A stretch of DNA of 10,993 bases from Actinomycetes bacterium. Lineage in GTDB: Bacteria > Actinomycetota > Actinomycetes > Mycobacteriales > Micromonosporaceae. The notes under the pieces were generated by a model. It saw only the letters and a program-made list of their open reading frames with translations. It ran no database searches and was not told the origin of the DNA. Numbering within the stretch: position 1 is the stretch's first letter; each line of letters opens with the position of its first letter. The position numbers were made by a program, and so were the translations under genes. Positions 1 to 6,807 of the stretch are shown here, piece after piece. The stretch covers positions 1-10,993 of the forward strand of contig JAEYGD010000066.1 of the NCBI GenBank assembly GCA_023402505.1, read 5' to 3'.

Positions 1-122
1 GTGTCGGTGCCGGCCCGGGCGAGGGCCCAGCCGCCGGCCGCGACGCCCCCGCAGCAGAGGACGAGGCTGGCGGCGAGCACGCCGATGAGCAGACGGGTCA
101 GGGGACGTCGTCGGGCGGGCAC
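1..122 (-). CDS. Partial gene (5' end): membrane-anchored or secreted protein, function unknown
   Basis: Only the first 40 codons lie in the window; the gene runs off the left edge. Read leftward from a GTG at 122 it begins M-P-A-R-R-R-P-L-T-R and continues with a hydrophobic stretch at about residues 11-33 (LLIGVLAASLVLCC, then small residues and a Trp). This is a positively charged N-terminus plus a signal peptide or single membrane anchor. A GGAGG Shine-Dalgarno sits 7 bases upstream of the start, which fixes the start well. The LVLCC segment faintly recalls a lipobox, but Leu at -1 does not fit the usual Gly/Ala/Ser, so a lipoprotein is not claimed. The gene is divergent from archease, so the 150-base gap between them should hold promoters for both. 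The family cannot be recognised from this fragment. Confidence 0.7.
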   Translation of the reverse strand, partial: MPARRRPLTRLLIGVLAASLVLCCGGVAAGGWALARAGTD

Positions 123-129
123 GGTGGCA

Positions 130-134
130 CCTCC
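130..134 (-). promoter_or_regulatory. Shine-Dalgarno of the left-edge gene
   Basis: GGAGG on the minus strand, 7 bases before the GTG at 122. It is the main support for that partial gene being real. Confidence 0.65.
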
Positions 135-209
135 AGCGGGAGTCGGTACCTGTAGTCTTCCTTCCTATCCGGCCGGCCGGCCACGACCGGAGCCCAAGTC
201 GGGGGGTTT

Positions 210-227
210 CTCCGGGATGCCCCGGAG
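210..227. repeat. Short inverted repeat in the archease 5' region
   Basis: CTCCGGG at 210-216 and CCCGGAG at 221-227 form a perfect 7-bp stem with an ATGC loop, preceded by a run of six G (201-206) and TTT. It lies in the divergent gap between the left-edge gene and archease. There is no T-tract on the exit side in either direction, so a terminator is unlikely. It may be an operator or a leader hairpin, or chance in GC-rich DNA. No clear -35/-10 pair was seen in this gap. Confidence 0.3.
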
Positions 228-275
228 GTGCGGCCGGGCCCACCGTCCGCACCCGCGCGAGGCCGGCCGTGCGGG

Positions 276-716
276 ATGATCGGGGGCGTGGACCCACGGC
301 CGGAGCGCGGTCACCGGTGCGTCCCGCACACCGCGGACGTGCGGATCGAGGCGTGGGCGCCGACCCGGGAGGCGTGCGTGGCGGAGGCGGTCACCGCCCT
401 GGTCGACACGTTCACCGACGCGGGCACGGCCCGGCCCCGGGCGTCGCGGGAGTTCCTCGCCCACGCCGACGACGACGAGGACCTGCTGGTGGACGTCCTG
501 GACGAGGTCATCTTCCGGCTGGACACCGCCGGCGAGCTGCCGCTGCGTACCGTGGTCACCGACGACGGCGCCGGCCGGTTGCGGGTGCGCTGGCACACCG
601 TCGGCGCGGACGCGGTGGAGCTGATCGGCGCGGTACCGAAGGCGGTCGCGCTGCACGAGCTGCGGTTCGGTCCGGACGGCCGGGGCTGGTCGTGCGCCGT
701 GACCCTCGACGTGTGA
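276..716 (+). CDS. Archease, activator of the RtcB RNA ligase
   Basis: Archease is a small cytoplasmic protein that helps RtcB become guanylylated and turn over repeatedly during RNA ligation. The 146-residue product has the usual family length of about 140. It shows the family's landmarks: PHTADVRIEAW near residues 18-27 (the acidic metal-binding strand), an acidic helix EDLLVDVLDEVIFRLDT at 68-84, and the C-terminal block KAVALHELRFG (122-132) ending VTLDV. The start is taken at the ATG at 276. A GTG at 288 is also in frame and would leave 142 residues. The frame is open further upstream to an ATG at 228, but that extension is Pro/Arg-rich and unlike archease. The partner rtcB lies immediately downstream on the opposite strand with a 6-base gap, an unusual convergent arrangement that strongly supports the assignment. 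Confidence 0.9.
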   Translation: MIGGVDPRPERGHRCVPHTADVRIEAWAPTREACVAEAVTALVDTFTDAGTARPRASREFLAHADDDEDLLVDVLDEVIFRLDTAGELPLRTVVTDDGAGRLRVRWHTVGADAVELIGAVPKAVALHELRFGPDGRGWSCAVTLDV

Positions 717-722
717 GTGCGC

Positions 723-2141
723 TCAGCCCTTGACCACGCCGACCGGCACCAGGCGGGCCACCGTGCGGCACAGCCCGGCGCCCTCGGCCGCCGCGACCAC
801 CGCCGTCACGTCCTTGTACGCCGCCGGCATCTCCTCGGCCAGCCCGCGCCGCGACGCGCCGCGTACCGCGATGTTCTGCTCCGCCAACTGGCGGCGCGGG
901 TCGAGGCCGTGCTCGGCCCGGACCGACTGCTTCCGGCTCCGCACCCGGCCCGCGCCGTGGCAGGTCGACGCGAACGCGGGCGAACCGGCCACGCCGGTGA
1001 GCACGTACGAGCCGGTGCCCATCGAACCCGGGATCAGCACCGGCTGGCCCGCGTCGCGCAGGTCCCCGGGGAGGTCCGCATGCCCCGGCGGCAGCGCCCG
1101 GGTGGCGCCCTTGCGGTGCACGCACAGCCGCCGGGCGGCCCCGTCGGTCCGGTGGGTCTCGATCTTCGCGAGGTTGTGCGAGATGTCGTAGACCAGGTCG
1201 AGGTCGCTGCCGGTGACGCGGCGGAACACCTGCCGCGCGGCGTGGGCGAGCAGTTGCCGGTTGGCCCGGGCGTAGTTGGCGGCGGCGGCCATCGCTCCCA
1301 GGTAGGCGCGGCCCTCCGGCGAGGCGACCGGGGCGCAGGCGAGCTGCCGGTCCGGCACGTGGATGTCGTACCGGCGCATCACCTTCTCCATCCGGCGCAC
1401 GTAGTCGGTGCAGATCTGGTGGCCCAGACCCCGCGACCCGCAGTGGATCATCACGCAGACCTGGCCGGTCCGCAGGCCGAAGGACGCGGCGACGGCCTCG
1501 TCGTACACCTCCTCGACGGCCTGCACCTCCAGGAAGTGGTTGCCCGAGCCGAGGCTGCCCACCTGTTTCGCGCCCCGCTCGATGGCCCGCTCGCTCACCT
1601 CGGCCGGGTCGGCGTCACCGACCGCCCCGTCGTCCTCGCAGCGCGCCAGGTCCCGTTCGACACCGAAGCCGCGCTCGACGGCGTACCGGGAGCCGCCTCG
1701 CAGCACCCCGTCCAGCTCCGCGCGGCCGGTCAGGTGCCACACCGCGCCCCGACCCATCCCGCGCGGCGTCGACTCGCCGAGGCCGTCCATGACCGCGTCG
1801 AGCCGGGGACGCAGCCCGGCCAGGTCGACGTCGGCGGCGAGCAGTCGCACCCCGCAGGAGATGTCGAAACCCACCCCGCCCGGCGACACCACCCCGCCCG
1901 CCTCGACGTCGGTGGCGGCCACCCCGCCGATCGGGAAGCCGTAACCCCAGTGCACGTCCGGCATGGCGTACGAGGCGTCGACGATGCCCGGCAGGGTGGC
2001 GACGTTGGCGACCTGTTCCAGCGACTTGTCCGCGCCGGCGTCCGGCAGCAGCGACTCGGACGCGAAGACCACGCCCGGCACCCGCATCGGGTCGCGCCGG
2101 TCGATCCGGAATCGGTACGGCGACTCTGCGACCAGCTCCAC
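723..2141 (-). CDS. rtcB: RtcB, GTP- and manganese-dependent RNA-splicing ligase
   Basis: RtcB joins RNA ends carrying a 2',3'-cyclic phosphate or 3'-phosphate to 5'-hydroxyl ends through a guanylylated histidine, as in tRNA splicing and RNA repair. The 472-residue length matches archaeal-type RtcB. Active-site blocks are all present: GFDISCG with Asp93 and Cys96, GSGNHFLEV with His202, [11 protein letters not shown] with His233, [10 protein letters not shown] with His322, VHRKGATRA (341-349), [11 protein letters not shown] (371-381), STCHGAGR with the nucleotidyl-accepting His395, and the C-terminal VVKG with Lys471. Comparison is with the Pyrococcus horikoshii enzyme known from the literature. 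The GTG at 2141 is the most upstream start, because an in-frame TAG lies four codons before it; only a weak purine stretch (GGTAGG) precedes it. The gene follows the DUF5818-like gene by 50 bases, so it may be read from the importer operon or from its own promoter in that gap. Confidence 0.96.
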   Translation of the reverse strand: MELVAESPYRFRIDRRDPMRVPGVVFASESLLPDAGADKSLEQVANVATLPGIVDASYAMPDVHWGYGFPIGGVAATDVEAGGVVSPGGVGFDISCGVRLLAADVDLAGLRPRLDAVMDGLGESTPRGMGRGAVWHLTGRAELDGVLRGGSRYAVERGFGVERDLARCEDDGAVGDADPAEVSERAIERGAKQVGSLGSGNHFLEVQAVEEVYDEAVAASFGLRTGQVCVMIHCGSRGLGHQICTDYVRRMEKVMRRYDIHVPDRQLACAPVASPEGRAYLGAMAAAANYARANRQLLAHAARQVFRRVTGSDLDLVYDISHNLAKIETHRTDGAARRLCVHRKGATRALPPGHADLPGDLRDAGQPVLIPGSMGTGSYVLTGVAGSPAFASTCHGAGRVRSRKQSVRAEHGLDPRRQLAEQNIAVRGASRRGLAEEMPAAYKDVTAVVAAAEGAGLCRTVARLVPVGVVKG

Positions 2142-2191
2142 CCGCGCGACCTACCCGGTCCGGTGGGCGTTACACGCCGCCGGTGAGGTGC

Positions 2192-2494
2192 TCAGGCCGG
2201 GTCGGCCCAGGTGACGGCGACGGTCTGGGCGAGGTCGCGGTCGCCGCAGGCGGCCGGCCGGGGCGCCACGTGACCCCGCACGGTGACCCGGGCGCCGGGA
2301 CGCAACGCCGCCGCCACCTCTCCGGTCAGGGCCCAGCGCCGCCCGCCGACCAGCAGCATCGTGCACTCCCCGGTGCGCTCGACCGTGCCGGTCAGGGTAC
2401 GGGCGCCGAACGGCAACGGCCCGGGCACTTCGCTGCACACGGCACCAGCCTCCGTCGGATCGGTCGCGGCGGCAACCGGGCCGCCGCCGGTCAC
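2192..2494 (-). CDS. Small DUF5818-like protein, last gene of the ABC importer operon
   Basis: The product is 100 residues, function unknown. The GTG start at 2494 overlaps the TGA stop of the upstream permease as GTGA, the same 4-base coupling used elsewhere in this operon. The N-terminal 30 residues are low-complexity (Gly/Pro/Ala). From about residue 34 there is a compact beta-rich domain: LTGTVERTGECTMLLV, RRWALTG, LRPGARVTVRGH, then AACG and a final VAVTW strand. The pattern of strand, Cys, strand, 'RPGxRVTVRG', CxD resembles DUF5818 and other single OB-fold-like domains; this is recognition by eye. Cysteines are at 20, 44 and 83. No signal peptide is visible with this start. A later start would shorten only the low-complexity part. 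The domain call is moderate; being a real gene is well supported by coding character and coupling. Confidence 0.72.
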   Translation of the reverse strand: MTGGGPVAAATDPTEAGAVCSEVPGPLPFGARTLTGTVERTGECTMLLVGGRRWALTGEVAAALRPGARVTVRGHVAPRPAACGDRDLAQTVAVTWADPA

Positions 2495-3564
2495 AGCCGG
2501 TAGAAGGTCCGGTACCGGCGGAACAGCCGCCACTGCAGCACCACCGCCGCGACGGTCAGCAGGATCATCACCAGCGTCGCCGCCGCCGCGTAGCCGTAGC
2601 GCAGGTACTCGAACCCGGTGCGGTAGATGAACAGCGACAGGTACGTGGTCGCGTACGGGGGCGGACCGCCGTCGGTCACCACGAACGCCGGCACGAAGGA
2701 GAAGTGCAGGCTCGCGATGACGTCGCGGACCGCCAGCAGCGCCAGCACCGGCGCCATCAGCGGCAGGGTGACGCGGCGGAACACGTCCCAGCCGGTCGCG
2801 TCCTCCAGCGCCGCCATCTCGTAGACGTCGCGGGGCAGGGACCGCCGGGCGGCCAGCAGCACCACGAAGGTCTCCCCCATGGTGAACACGCTCATCAGGA
2901 TGATCGCCGCCCGGGCGTCGGTCGGGTCGGTCAGCCACTGCGGCGGTGTCCGGCCGAGCACGGTCAGCCCGTTCTCGCCGCCCAGCCGCAGCAGCTGGTT
3001 GATCGGGCCGTACAGCGGGTTGAACAGCCAGAGCCAGAGCAGGCCGTAGGCGATCTCCGGCACCGCCGTCGGCAGCAGCGCGGCGCCGCGGGCGGTGCCG
3101 GCCCCGAACGCCCGGCGGTGCAGCAGCAGTGCCAGGCCGAGCGCCAGCAGCACCCGCAGGGGTACGGCCACCAGGGCGAACACCAGCGAGTTGGTCAGCG
3201 ACAACCGGAACACCGGGTCGCCGGCCAGCTCGGTCAGGTTGTCCAGGCCGGCCCAGTTGGGCGGGTTCACCAGGTCGTACTCGGTGAACGCGAGGGCGAG
3301 GGTGACGGCGGCCGGCAGCAGCACCAGGCCGACCAGGCCGACCAGGTACGGCGCCAGCATCAGCGCCAGCTGCCGCCGGGAACGGCTGTCCGGCCGGACC
3401 CGCCGAGGCGGTCCGGCCGGCGCGGCTGCGTCGGCCGGCACGGCACCGTCAACCGGCACGGCACCGTCGGCCGGCACGGCACCGTCGGTCGGCACCGCAC
3501 CGTCGGTCGGCGCGTCGTCGGTGACCGCGGGGCTCGTCAGGCCCGGATCGCTCCGCGCGCTCAC
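2491..3564 (-). CDS. Sugar ABC transporter permease, MalF/UgpA type, with N-terminal tandem repeat
   Basis: This is an inner-membrane subunit that forms the channel with the second permease (6783-5923). The 357-residue product starts at a GTG overlapping the ATPase stop (GTGA). The frame is open far upstream, but that part lies inside the ATPase gene and is Arg/Gly-rich noise. Residues 1-65 are a hydrophilic cytoplasmic extension containing four DGAVPx hexapeptides (21-44), then the basic RRxRPDSRSRRQ. About six membrane segments follow, near 66-92, 124-148, 160-180, 218-238, 268-295 and 325-345. The cytoplasmic EAA loop is at 249-269 (EMAALEDATGWDVFRRVTLPL), with Asp255 where most members have Gly. 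The conserved ending (TDGGPPPYATTYL, then YGYAAAATLV) is typical of carbohydrate importers (CUT1 group). The transported sugar cannot be told from sequence. Confidence 0.93.
   Translation of the reverse strand: MSARSDPGLTSPAVTDDAPTDGAVPTDGAVPADGAVPVDGAVPADAAAPAGPPRRVRPDSRSRRQLALMLAPYLVGLVGLVLLPAAVTLALAFTEYDLVNPPNWAGLDNLTELAGDPVFRLSLTNSLVFALVAVPLRVLLALGLALLLHRRAFGAGTARGAALLPTAVPEIAYGLLWLWLFNPLYGPINQLLRLGGENGLTVLGRTPPQWLTDPTDARAAIILMSVFTMGETFVVLLAARRSLPRDVYEMAALEDATGWDVFRRVTLPLMAPVLALLAVRDVIASLHFSFVPAFVVTDGGPPPYATTYLSLFIYRTGFEYLRYGYAAAATLVMILLTVAAVVLQWRLFRRYRTFYRL
3435..3506. repeat. 18-bp in-frame tandem repeat, four copies
   Basis: There are four adjacent 18-bp units at 3435-3452, 3453-3470, 3471-3488 and 3489-3506, with plus-strand unit CCGGCACGGCACCGTCGG. 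The middle two are identical and the outer two each differ at two positions. Partial matches flank the array. On the coding (minus) strand they encode DGAVPT, DGAVPA and DGAVPV hexapeptides in the N-terminal extension of the permease. Because the unit is a multiple of three, gain or loss of copies would keep the reading frame. Confidence 0.9.
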
Positions 3565-4601
3565 GGGGCGTACCGGAGACCGGAGTCGGCGTGGAAGACG
3601 TGCGTGTCGGCCCAGCCGACCCCGACCCGGACGGCGTCGCCCCGGGCCGGGCGGCGGGCGGCCGGCACCCGGGCGACGACCGGCTGCCCGGCGGCGAGGC
3701 CCAGATACGCGTACGCGTCCTCGCCGACCACCTCGACCCGGTCCACGGTCGCCGCGGCGCCCTCCGCCGCGTCCAGCACCACCGCCTCCGGGCGGAAGCC
3801 GATCGTCAGGCCCGGTGCGGGCGCGCCGGGCGGCGCCCCGCCGGTGGGACGCACCGGCCCGTCCGCGGGCAGCAGGTTCATCGCCGGTGAACCGACGAAC
3901 CGCGCCACGAACGTGCTCGCGGGCGTACGCCAGATCTCGTCCGGCGTGCCGACCTGCTCGACCCGACCGTCGCGGAGCACCGCGATCCGGTCGGCGAGCA
4001 CCAGCGCCTCGGTCTGGTCGTGAGTGACGTGCACCATCGTGGCGCCGAGCCGGTCGTGCAGCGCCCGCAGCTCGGCGCGCATCTCCACCCGCAGGGCGAG
4101 GTCGAGGTTGGACAGCGGCTCGTCGAGCAGGAACACGTCCGGCTCGCGGACCAGCGCCCGGGCCAGCGCGACCCGCTGCCGTTCCCCGCCGGAGAGCTGA
4201 CCCGGCCGCCGGGCCAGCAGGTCGGCGCAACCCACCGTCTCGGCCGCCGCCCGGGCCCGCTCCCGGGCCACCGCCCGCGGGGTGTCCCGGACCTCCAGGC
4301 CGAAGGCGATGTTCTCGGCGACCGTGAGGTGCGGGAACAGCGCGTACGACTGGAAGACCATGGAGACGTTGCGCAGGCCGGGACGGTCACCGGTGACGTC
4401 CCGGCCGGCGATCCGGACCCGGCCGCCGGTGACCGGCTCCAGGCCGGCCACCACCCGCAGCACGGTCGACTTGCCGGCCCCGGACGGCCCGAGGACCACC
4501 AGCAGCTCACCCCGGCCGACGGTCAGGTCCACCTCGTGCAGGACGGGAGCGTCGCGGTAGGCGGCGCTCACCCCGTCCAGCGCCAGGCCGGTCTCGCTCA
4601 C
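3561..4601 (-). CDS. Sugar ABC transporter ATPase, MalK/UgpC/MsiK type
   Basis: This is the cytoplasmic ATPase that powers the importer. In the 346-residue product the nucleotide-binding domain is complete: Walker A GPSGAGKST (38-46), Q-loop Gln84, signature LSGGERQ (136-142), Walker B VFLLDEP (156-162), D-loop SNLD, and the switch His194 in HVTHDQTEA. Residues from about 235 form the OB/TOBE regulatory domain, with SPAMNLLP and the GFRPEAV motif (268-274) seen in MalK-type proteins that contact regulators and permease loops. It starts at GTG 4601, overlapping the binding-protein stop (GTGA), and ends in a GTGA overlap with the next permease. A dedicated ATPase inside the operon is noteworthy, because many actinomycete sugar importers share one remote MsiK. 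Family assignment is secure; substrate unknown. Confidence 0.95.
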   Translation of the reverse strand: MSETGLALDGVSAAYRDAPVLHEVDLTVGRGELLVVLGPSGAGKSTVLRVVAGLEPVTGGRVRIAGRDVTGDRPGLRNVSMVFQSYALFPHLTVAENIAFGLEVRDTPRAVARERARAAAETVGCADLLARRPGQLSGGERQRVALARALVREPDVFLLDEPLSNLDLALRVEMRAELRALHDRLGATMVHVTHDQTEALVLADRIAVLRDGRVEQVGTPDEIWRTPASTFVARFVGSPAMNLLPADGPVRPTGGAPPGAPAPGLTIGFRPEAVVLDAAEGAAATVDRVEVVGEDAYAYLGLAAGQPVVARVPAARRPARGDAVRVGVGWADTHVFHADSGLRYAP

Positions 4602-5926
4602 CCGTGCTCACCGCGGGCGAACAGCGGGCGGGTCTGCTGGTCCAGGTCGCGGATGACGTCGTCGAGCCGGTCACCGCGGTGCAGGGCGTTCTCCAGGATG
4701 CCGTACGTGACGTCCTCGATCTCCGGCCAGGTGGAGACGGTCGGCAGGGCACGCACGGTGGGGATCGCGTCCAGGAACACCTTGGCGCTGCGCGGCGGCT
4801 GCGACGGGCCCAGGAACGCCGAGGACTCCGAGACGCCGACGTGCGACGGCACGGTGCGGCCGGTCGCGGCGATGATCCGCTGCCCCTCCTCGGAGATGGC
4901 GAACTCCAGGAACCGCCACGCGGCGTCCTTGCGCTTGGCGCCCCGGGTCATGCAGTACGCGTCGGAGTGCAGCACCCCGACCTGCTTCTGGTAGACCGGC
5001 AGCGGGGCGACGTCCCACTCGAAGTCGGTGATGGACCGGAACGTGGTCGTCGAGCGGCGCGACGACATGAGCATCGCGAGCCGGCCGTTGGCGAACCGGG
5101 ACTCGTCGTCCTCGGCCTCCACCTCCTCGTCGGTGGGCACCACCCCGTACGCCTGGCGCAGGTCCACGAGGTTCTTCAGCGCCTCCCGGGCGGCCGGCGT
5201 GTCCACCGTCAACCGGGTCGGCCGGTCCGGGTTGTCGACGATCTCGGCACCGTTGGACCACACGAACGGGGCGAGGCGGATGATCGACGGTTCGATGCCG
5301 AGGCCGTGCACGACCGGCCGGACGGCGGCGCCCTCGCTCTCGGTGCCCTTGACCACGACACCACGGGAGTCCCGCGTCATCGCGATGGCGGTGCCCACCA
5401 TGTCGTTCCAGGTCCAGCCGGCCTTCGGCTCCGGCACCCCGTACTTGGCGAACAGCGTGCGGTTGTAGTAGACGGCGAGGCTCGACACGTTCTGCGGCAG
5501 GCAGAGCTGCTTGCCGCCCCACTTGAAGGCGTCCATCGCCACCGGGTAGTAGTCGGCCGGGTCGATCGCGTCGGAGGCGGCGATCCGCTCGTCCAACGGC
5601 TCGACGACGTTCTTCGCGGCGAACTGCCCGTAGAAGCGGTAGTTCATCAGGAACAGGTCCGGCGGGGCGCCGCCGGCGACCGCGGTGGCGAGCCGGGCCA
5701 GCAGGTCCTTGCGGTCGCTGGCCTCGACGAGCTGCACGTCGGTGCCGGGGCGGGCCTTCTCGTACGCCTCGGTCAGCGTGCGGTACGCGGCCAACTCCTC
5801 GGGGGCGCCGAAGACCAGCAGCTGCACCGGCCCCTTCCCGTCCTCGCCGGAACCGGAGCCGGCGCCGCAACCGCTGGCCAGCAGAACGGCGGAGAGCAGC
5901 AGCGCGAGCAGTGCCTTCGGTCTCAT
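4598..5926 (-). CDS. Sugar-binding lipoprotein of the ABC importer (extracellular solute-binding protein family 1)
   Basis: The product is 442 residues. It has a lipoprotein signal peptide (MRPKALLALLLSAVLLASGC) with lipobox Cys20, followed by a Gly/Ser-rich linker, so the mature protein should be lipid-anchored outside the membrane and deliver substrate to the two permeases. The body fits family 1 binding proteins: strand VQLLVFGAPEE (34-44), a helix ending YEKARPGTDVQLVE (55-68), AGGAPPDLFLMNY (84-96), LCLPQNVSSLAVYYNRTLF (141-159) and WTWNDMV (171-177). The C-terminal lobe contains RFANGRLAML (277-286), WDVAPLP (304-310) and AWRFLEFAISEEGQ (336-349). ATG 5926 overlaps the upstream permease stop as ATGA, and the stop at 4598 overlaps the ATPase GTG. 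An open frame continues upstream but lacks the signal peptide. Ligand unknown. Confidence 0.94.
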   Translation of the reverse strand: MRPKALLALLLSAVLLASGCGAGSGSGEDGKGPVQLLVFGAPEELAAYRTLTEAYEKARPGTDVQLVEASDRKDLLARLATAVAGGAPPDLFLMNYRFYGQFAAKNVVEPLDERIAASDAIDPADYYPVAMDAFKWGGKQLCLPQNVSSLAVYYNRTLFAKYGVPEPKAGWTWNDMVGTAIAMTRDSRGVVVKGTESEGAAVRPVVHGLGIEPSIIRLAPFVWSNGAEIVDNPDRPTRLTVDTPAAREALKNLVDLRQAYGVVPTDEEVEAEDDESRFANGRLAMLMSSRRSTTTFRSITDFEWDVAPLPVYQKQVGVLHSDAYCMTRGAKRKDAAWRFLEFAISEEGQRIIAATGRTVPSHVGVSESSAFLGPSQPPRSAKVFLDAIPTVRALPTVSTWPEIEDVTYGILENALHRGDRLDDVIRDLDQQTRPLFARGEHG

Positions 5927-6783
5927 GGGCGGTCCCGTCCCGTCGGATCGTCGTGGTGGAGGAAGCGGCGCTGGGCGAGCACGAACACCAGCAGGGCCGG
6001 CACGGTGGCGAGGACCGCCCCGGCCAGGAACACCGGGAAGTTCGTCGGGTCCAGCACCGACAGCGAGCGCAGCGCCAGCGGAAGGGTGAACAGGTCGCGG
6101 TCGTACACGTAGATCAGCGGGTCGAGGAAATTCGACCAGGTCAGCACGAAGGTGAGAGCGGTGAGCGCGGCCGTGACCGGGCGGACCAGCGGGAGGGCGA
6201 CCCGCCACCAGGTGCGCATCGGGGACAGGTCCTCCACGAGGCAGGCGTCGTAGAGATCCCGCGGCAGCGCCCGGAAGGCCAGGTAGTAGACCAGGACGTA
6301 CAGCGGGGAGGTGCCCAGCAAAGCCGGAGCGACCAACGGCACCAGCGTATCGGTCAGCCCGAGCGCGCGGAAGATCGCGAACCGGGGTACGAGCAGCGCG
6401 GTCGCCGGCACCATCAGGGCGACCAGGGAGGCCACCACGACGGTGGCGGTGGTGCGCGGCGCGAGCCGGGCCAGCGCGAAGCCGGCCAGGGCGGCGACGA
6501 GCACGCTCAACGGCACGGCCACGACCGCGACCAGCACCGAGTTGAGCGAGGCGCGCAGCAGGCCGCCGATCTCGACGGCCTCCCGGTAGCCCTCGGTGGA
6601 CACCGGGTCCGGGACCAGCTGCGGTGTCGGCGACGGCGGCAGGCCGGGCTCGGTGAGCGAGCCGGACACCAGCAGCAGCAACGGTGGGACGAAGACGAGG
6701 ACGACGAACGCCGCGCCGAGGGTACGCCAGATCCGGCTGGCCGCCCCGGGCAGCGGTGGGGGGCCGCTCGCGCGGCCCCCCAC
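5923..6783 (-). CDS. Sugar ABC transporter permease, MalG/UgpE type, first gene of the importer operon
   Basis: The product is a 286-residue inner-membrane subunit. Membrane segments lie near 22-42, 80-106, 113-135, 148-170, 203-222 and 248-272. The region LLRASLNSVLVAVVAVPLSVL (75-95) is the usual start of the transmembrane domain. The EAA loop is at about 179-200 (DACLVEDLSPMRTWWRVALPL), with Asp185 in place of the usual Gly. Upstream of the GTG at 6783 there is an in-frame TAG within nine codons, and there is no other ATG, GTG or TTG before the first membrane segment, so GTG 6783 is effectively forced. That codon lies in the foot of a perfect 13-bp hairpin (6755-6784) and has no good Shine-Dalgarno. 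It lies 24 bases after the propeller gene stop. First position for a MalG-type gene, ahead of the binding protein, is unusual. Confidence 0.9.
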   Translation of the reverse strand: MGGRASGPPPLPGAASRIWRTLGAAFVVLVFVPPLLLLVSGSLTEPGLPPSPTPQLVPDPVSTEGYREAVEIGGLLRASLNSVLVAVVAVPLSVLVAALAGFALARLAPRTTATVVVASLVALMVPATALLVPRFAIFRALGLTDTLVPLVAPALLGTSPLYVLVYYLAFRALPRDLYDACLVEDLSPMRTWWRVALPLVRPVTAALTALTFVLTWSNFLDPLIYVYDRDLFTLPLALRSLSVLDPTNFPVFLAGAVLATVPALLVFVLAQRRFLHHDDPTGRDRP

Positions 6784-6784
6784 C
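6755..6784. terminator. Perfect 13-bp GC hairpin, terminator-like, over the permease start codon
   Basis: GGTGGGGGGCCGC at 6755-6767 and its exact reverse complement at 6772-6784 enclose the 4-base loop TCGC. It begins 23 bases after the propeller gene stop in the leftward direction, where a terminator would be expected, but there is no T-tract. Actinomycete terminators often lack one. The same bases hold the GTG start and the first ten codons of the MalG-type permease, so it could instead, or also, limit translation or act as an attenuator. Confidence 0.7.
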
Positions 6785-6807
6785 CGTTTGGTGCCGTTGA
6801 TGTCTAC

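Noticed and set aside
171..183. CGGCCGGCCGGCC palindromic run
   Set aside because: Low-complexity GGCC repetition expected in GC-rich intergenic DNA; no further structure supports a site.
2166..2178. GGCGT-TAC-ACGCC inverted repeat before rtcB
   Set aside because: Only a 5-bp stem with a 3-base loop, too short to separate from chance at this base composition.
717..2186. Plus-strand open frame of 489 codons opposite rtcB
   Set aside because: rtcB has every active-site motif; the opposite frame has compositionally biased sequence and no family features.
2192..2938. Longer version of the small DUF5818-like gene starting at 2938
   Set aside because: The extension lies wholly inside the permease gene in another frame and is Arg/Gly/Ala noise. 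The GTG at 2494 with stop/start overlap is the better start.
2491..4230. MalF-type permease starting far upstream (579 codons)
   Set aside because: The upstream part overlaps the ATPase gene and lacks protein character; the GTG at 3564 coupled to the ATPase stop gives a normal permease.
4598..6208. Binding protein starting at 6208
   Set aside because: This would bury the lipoprotein signal peptide, which begins exactly at ATG 5926 with the expected lipobox at Cys20.
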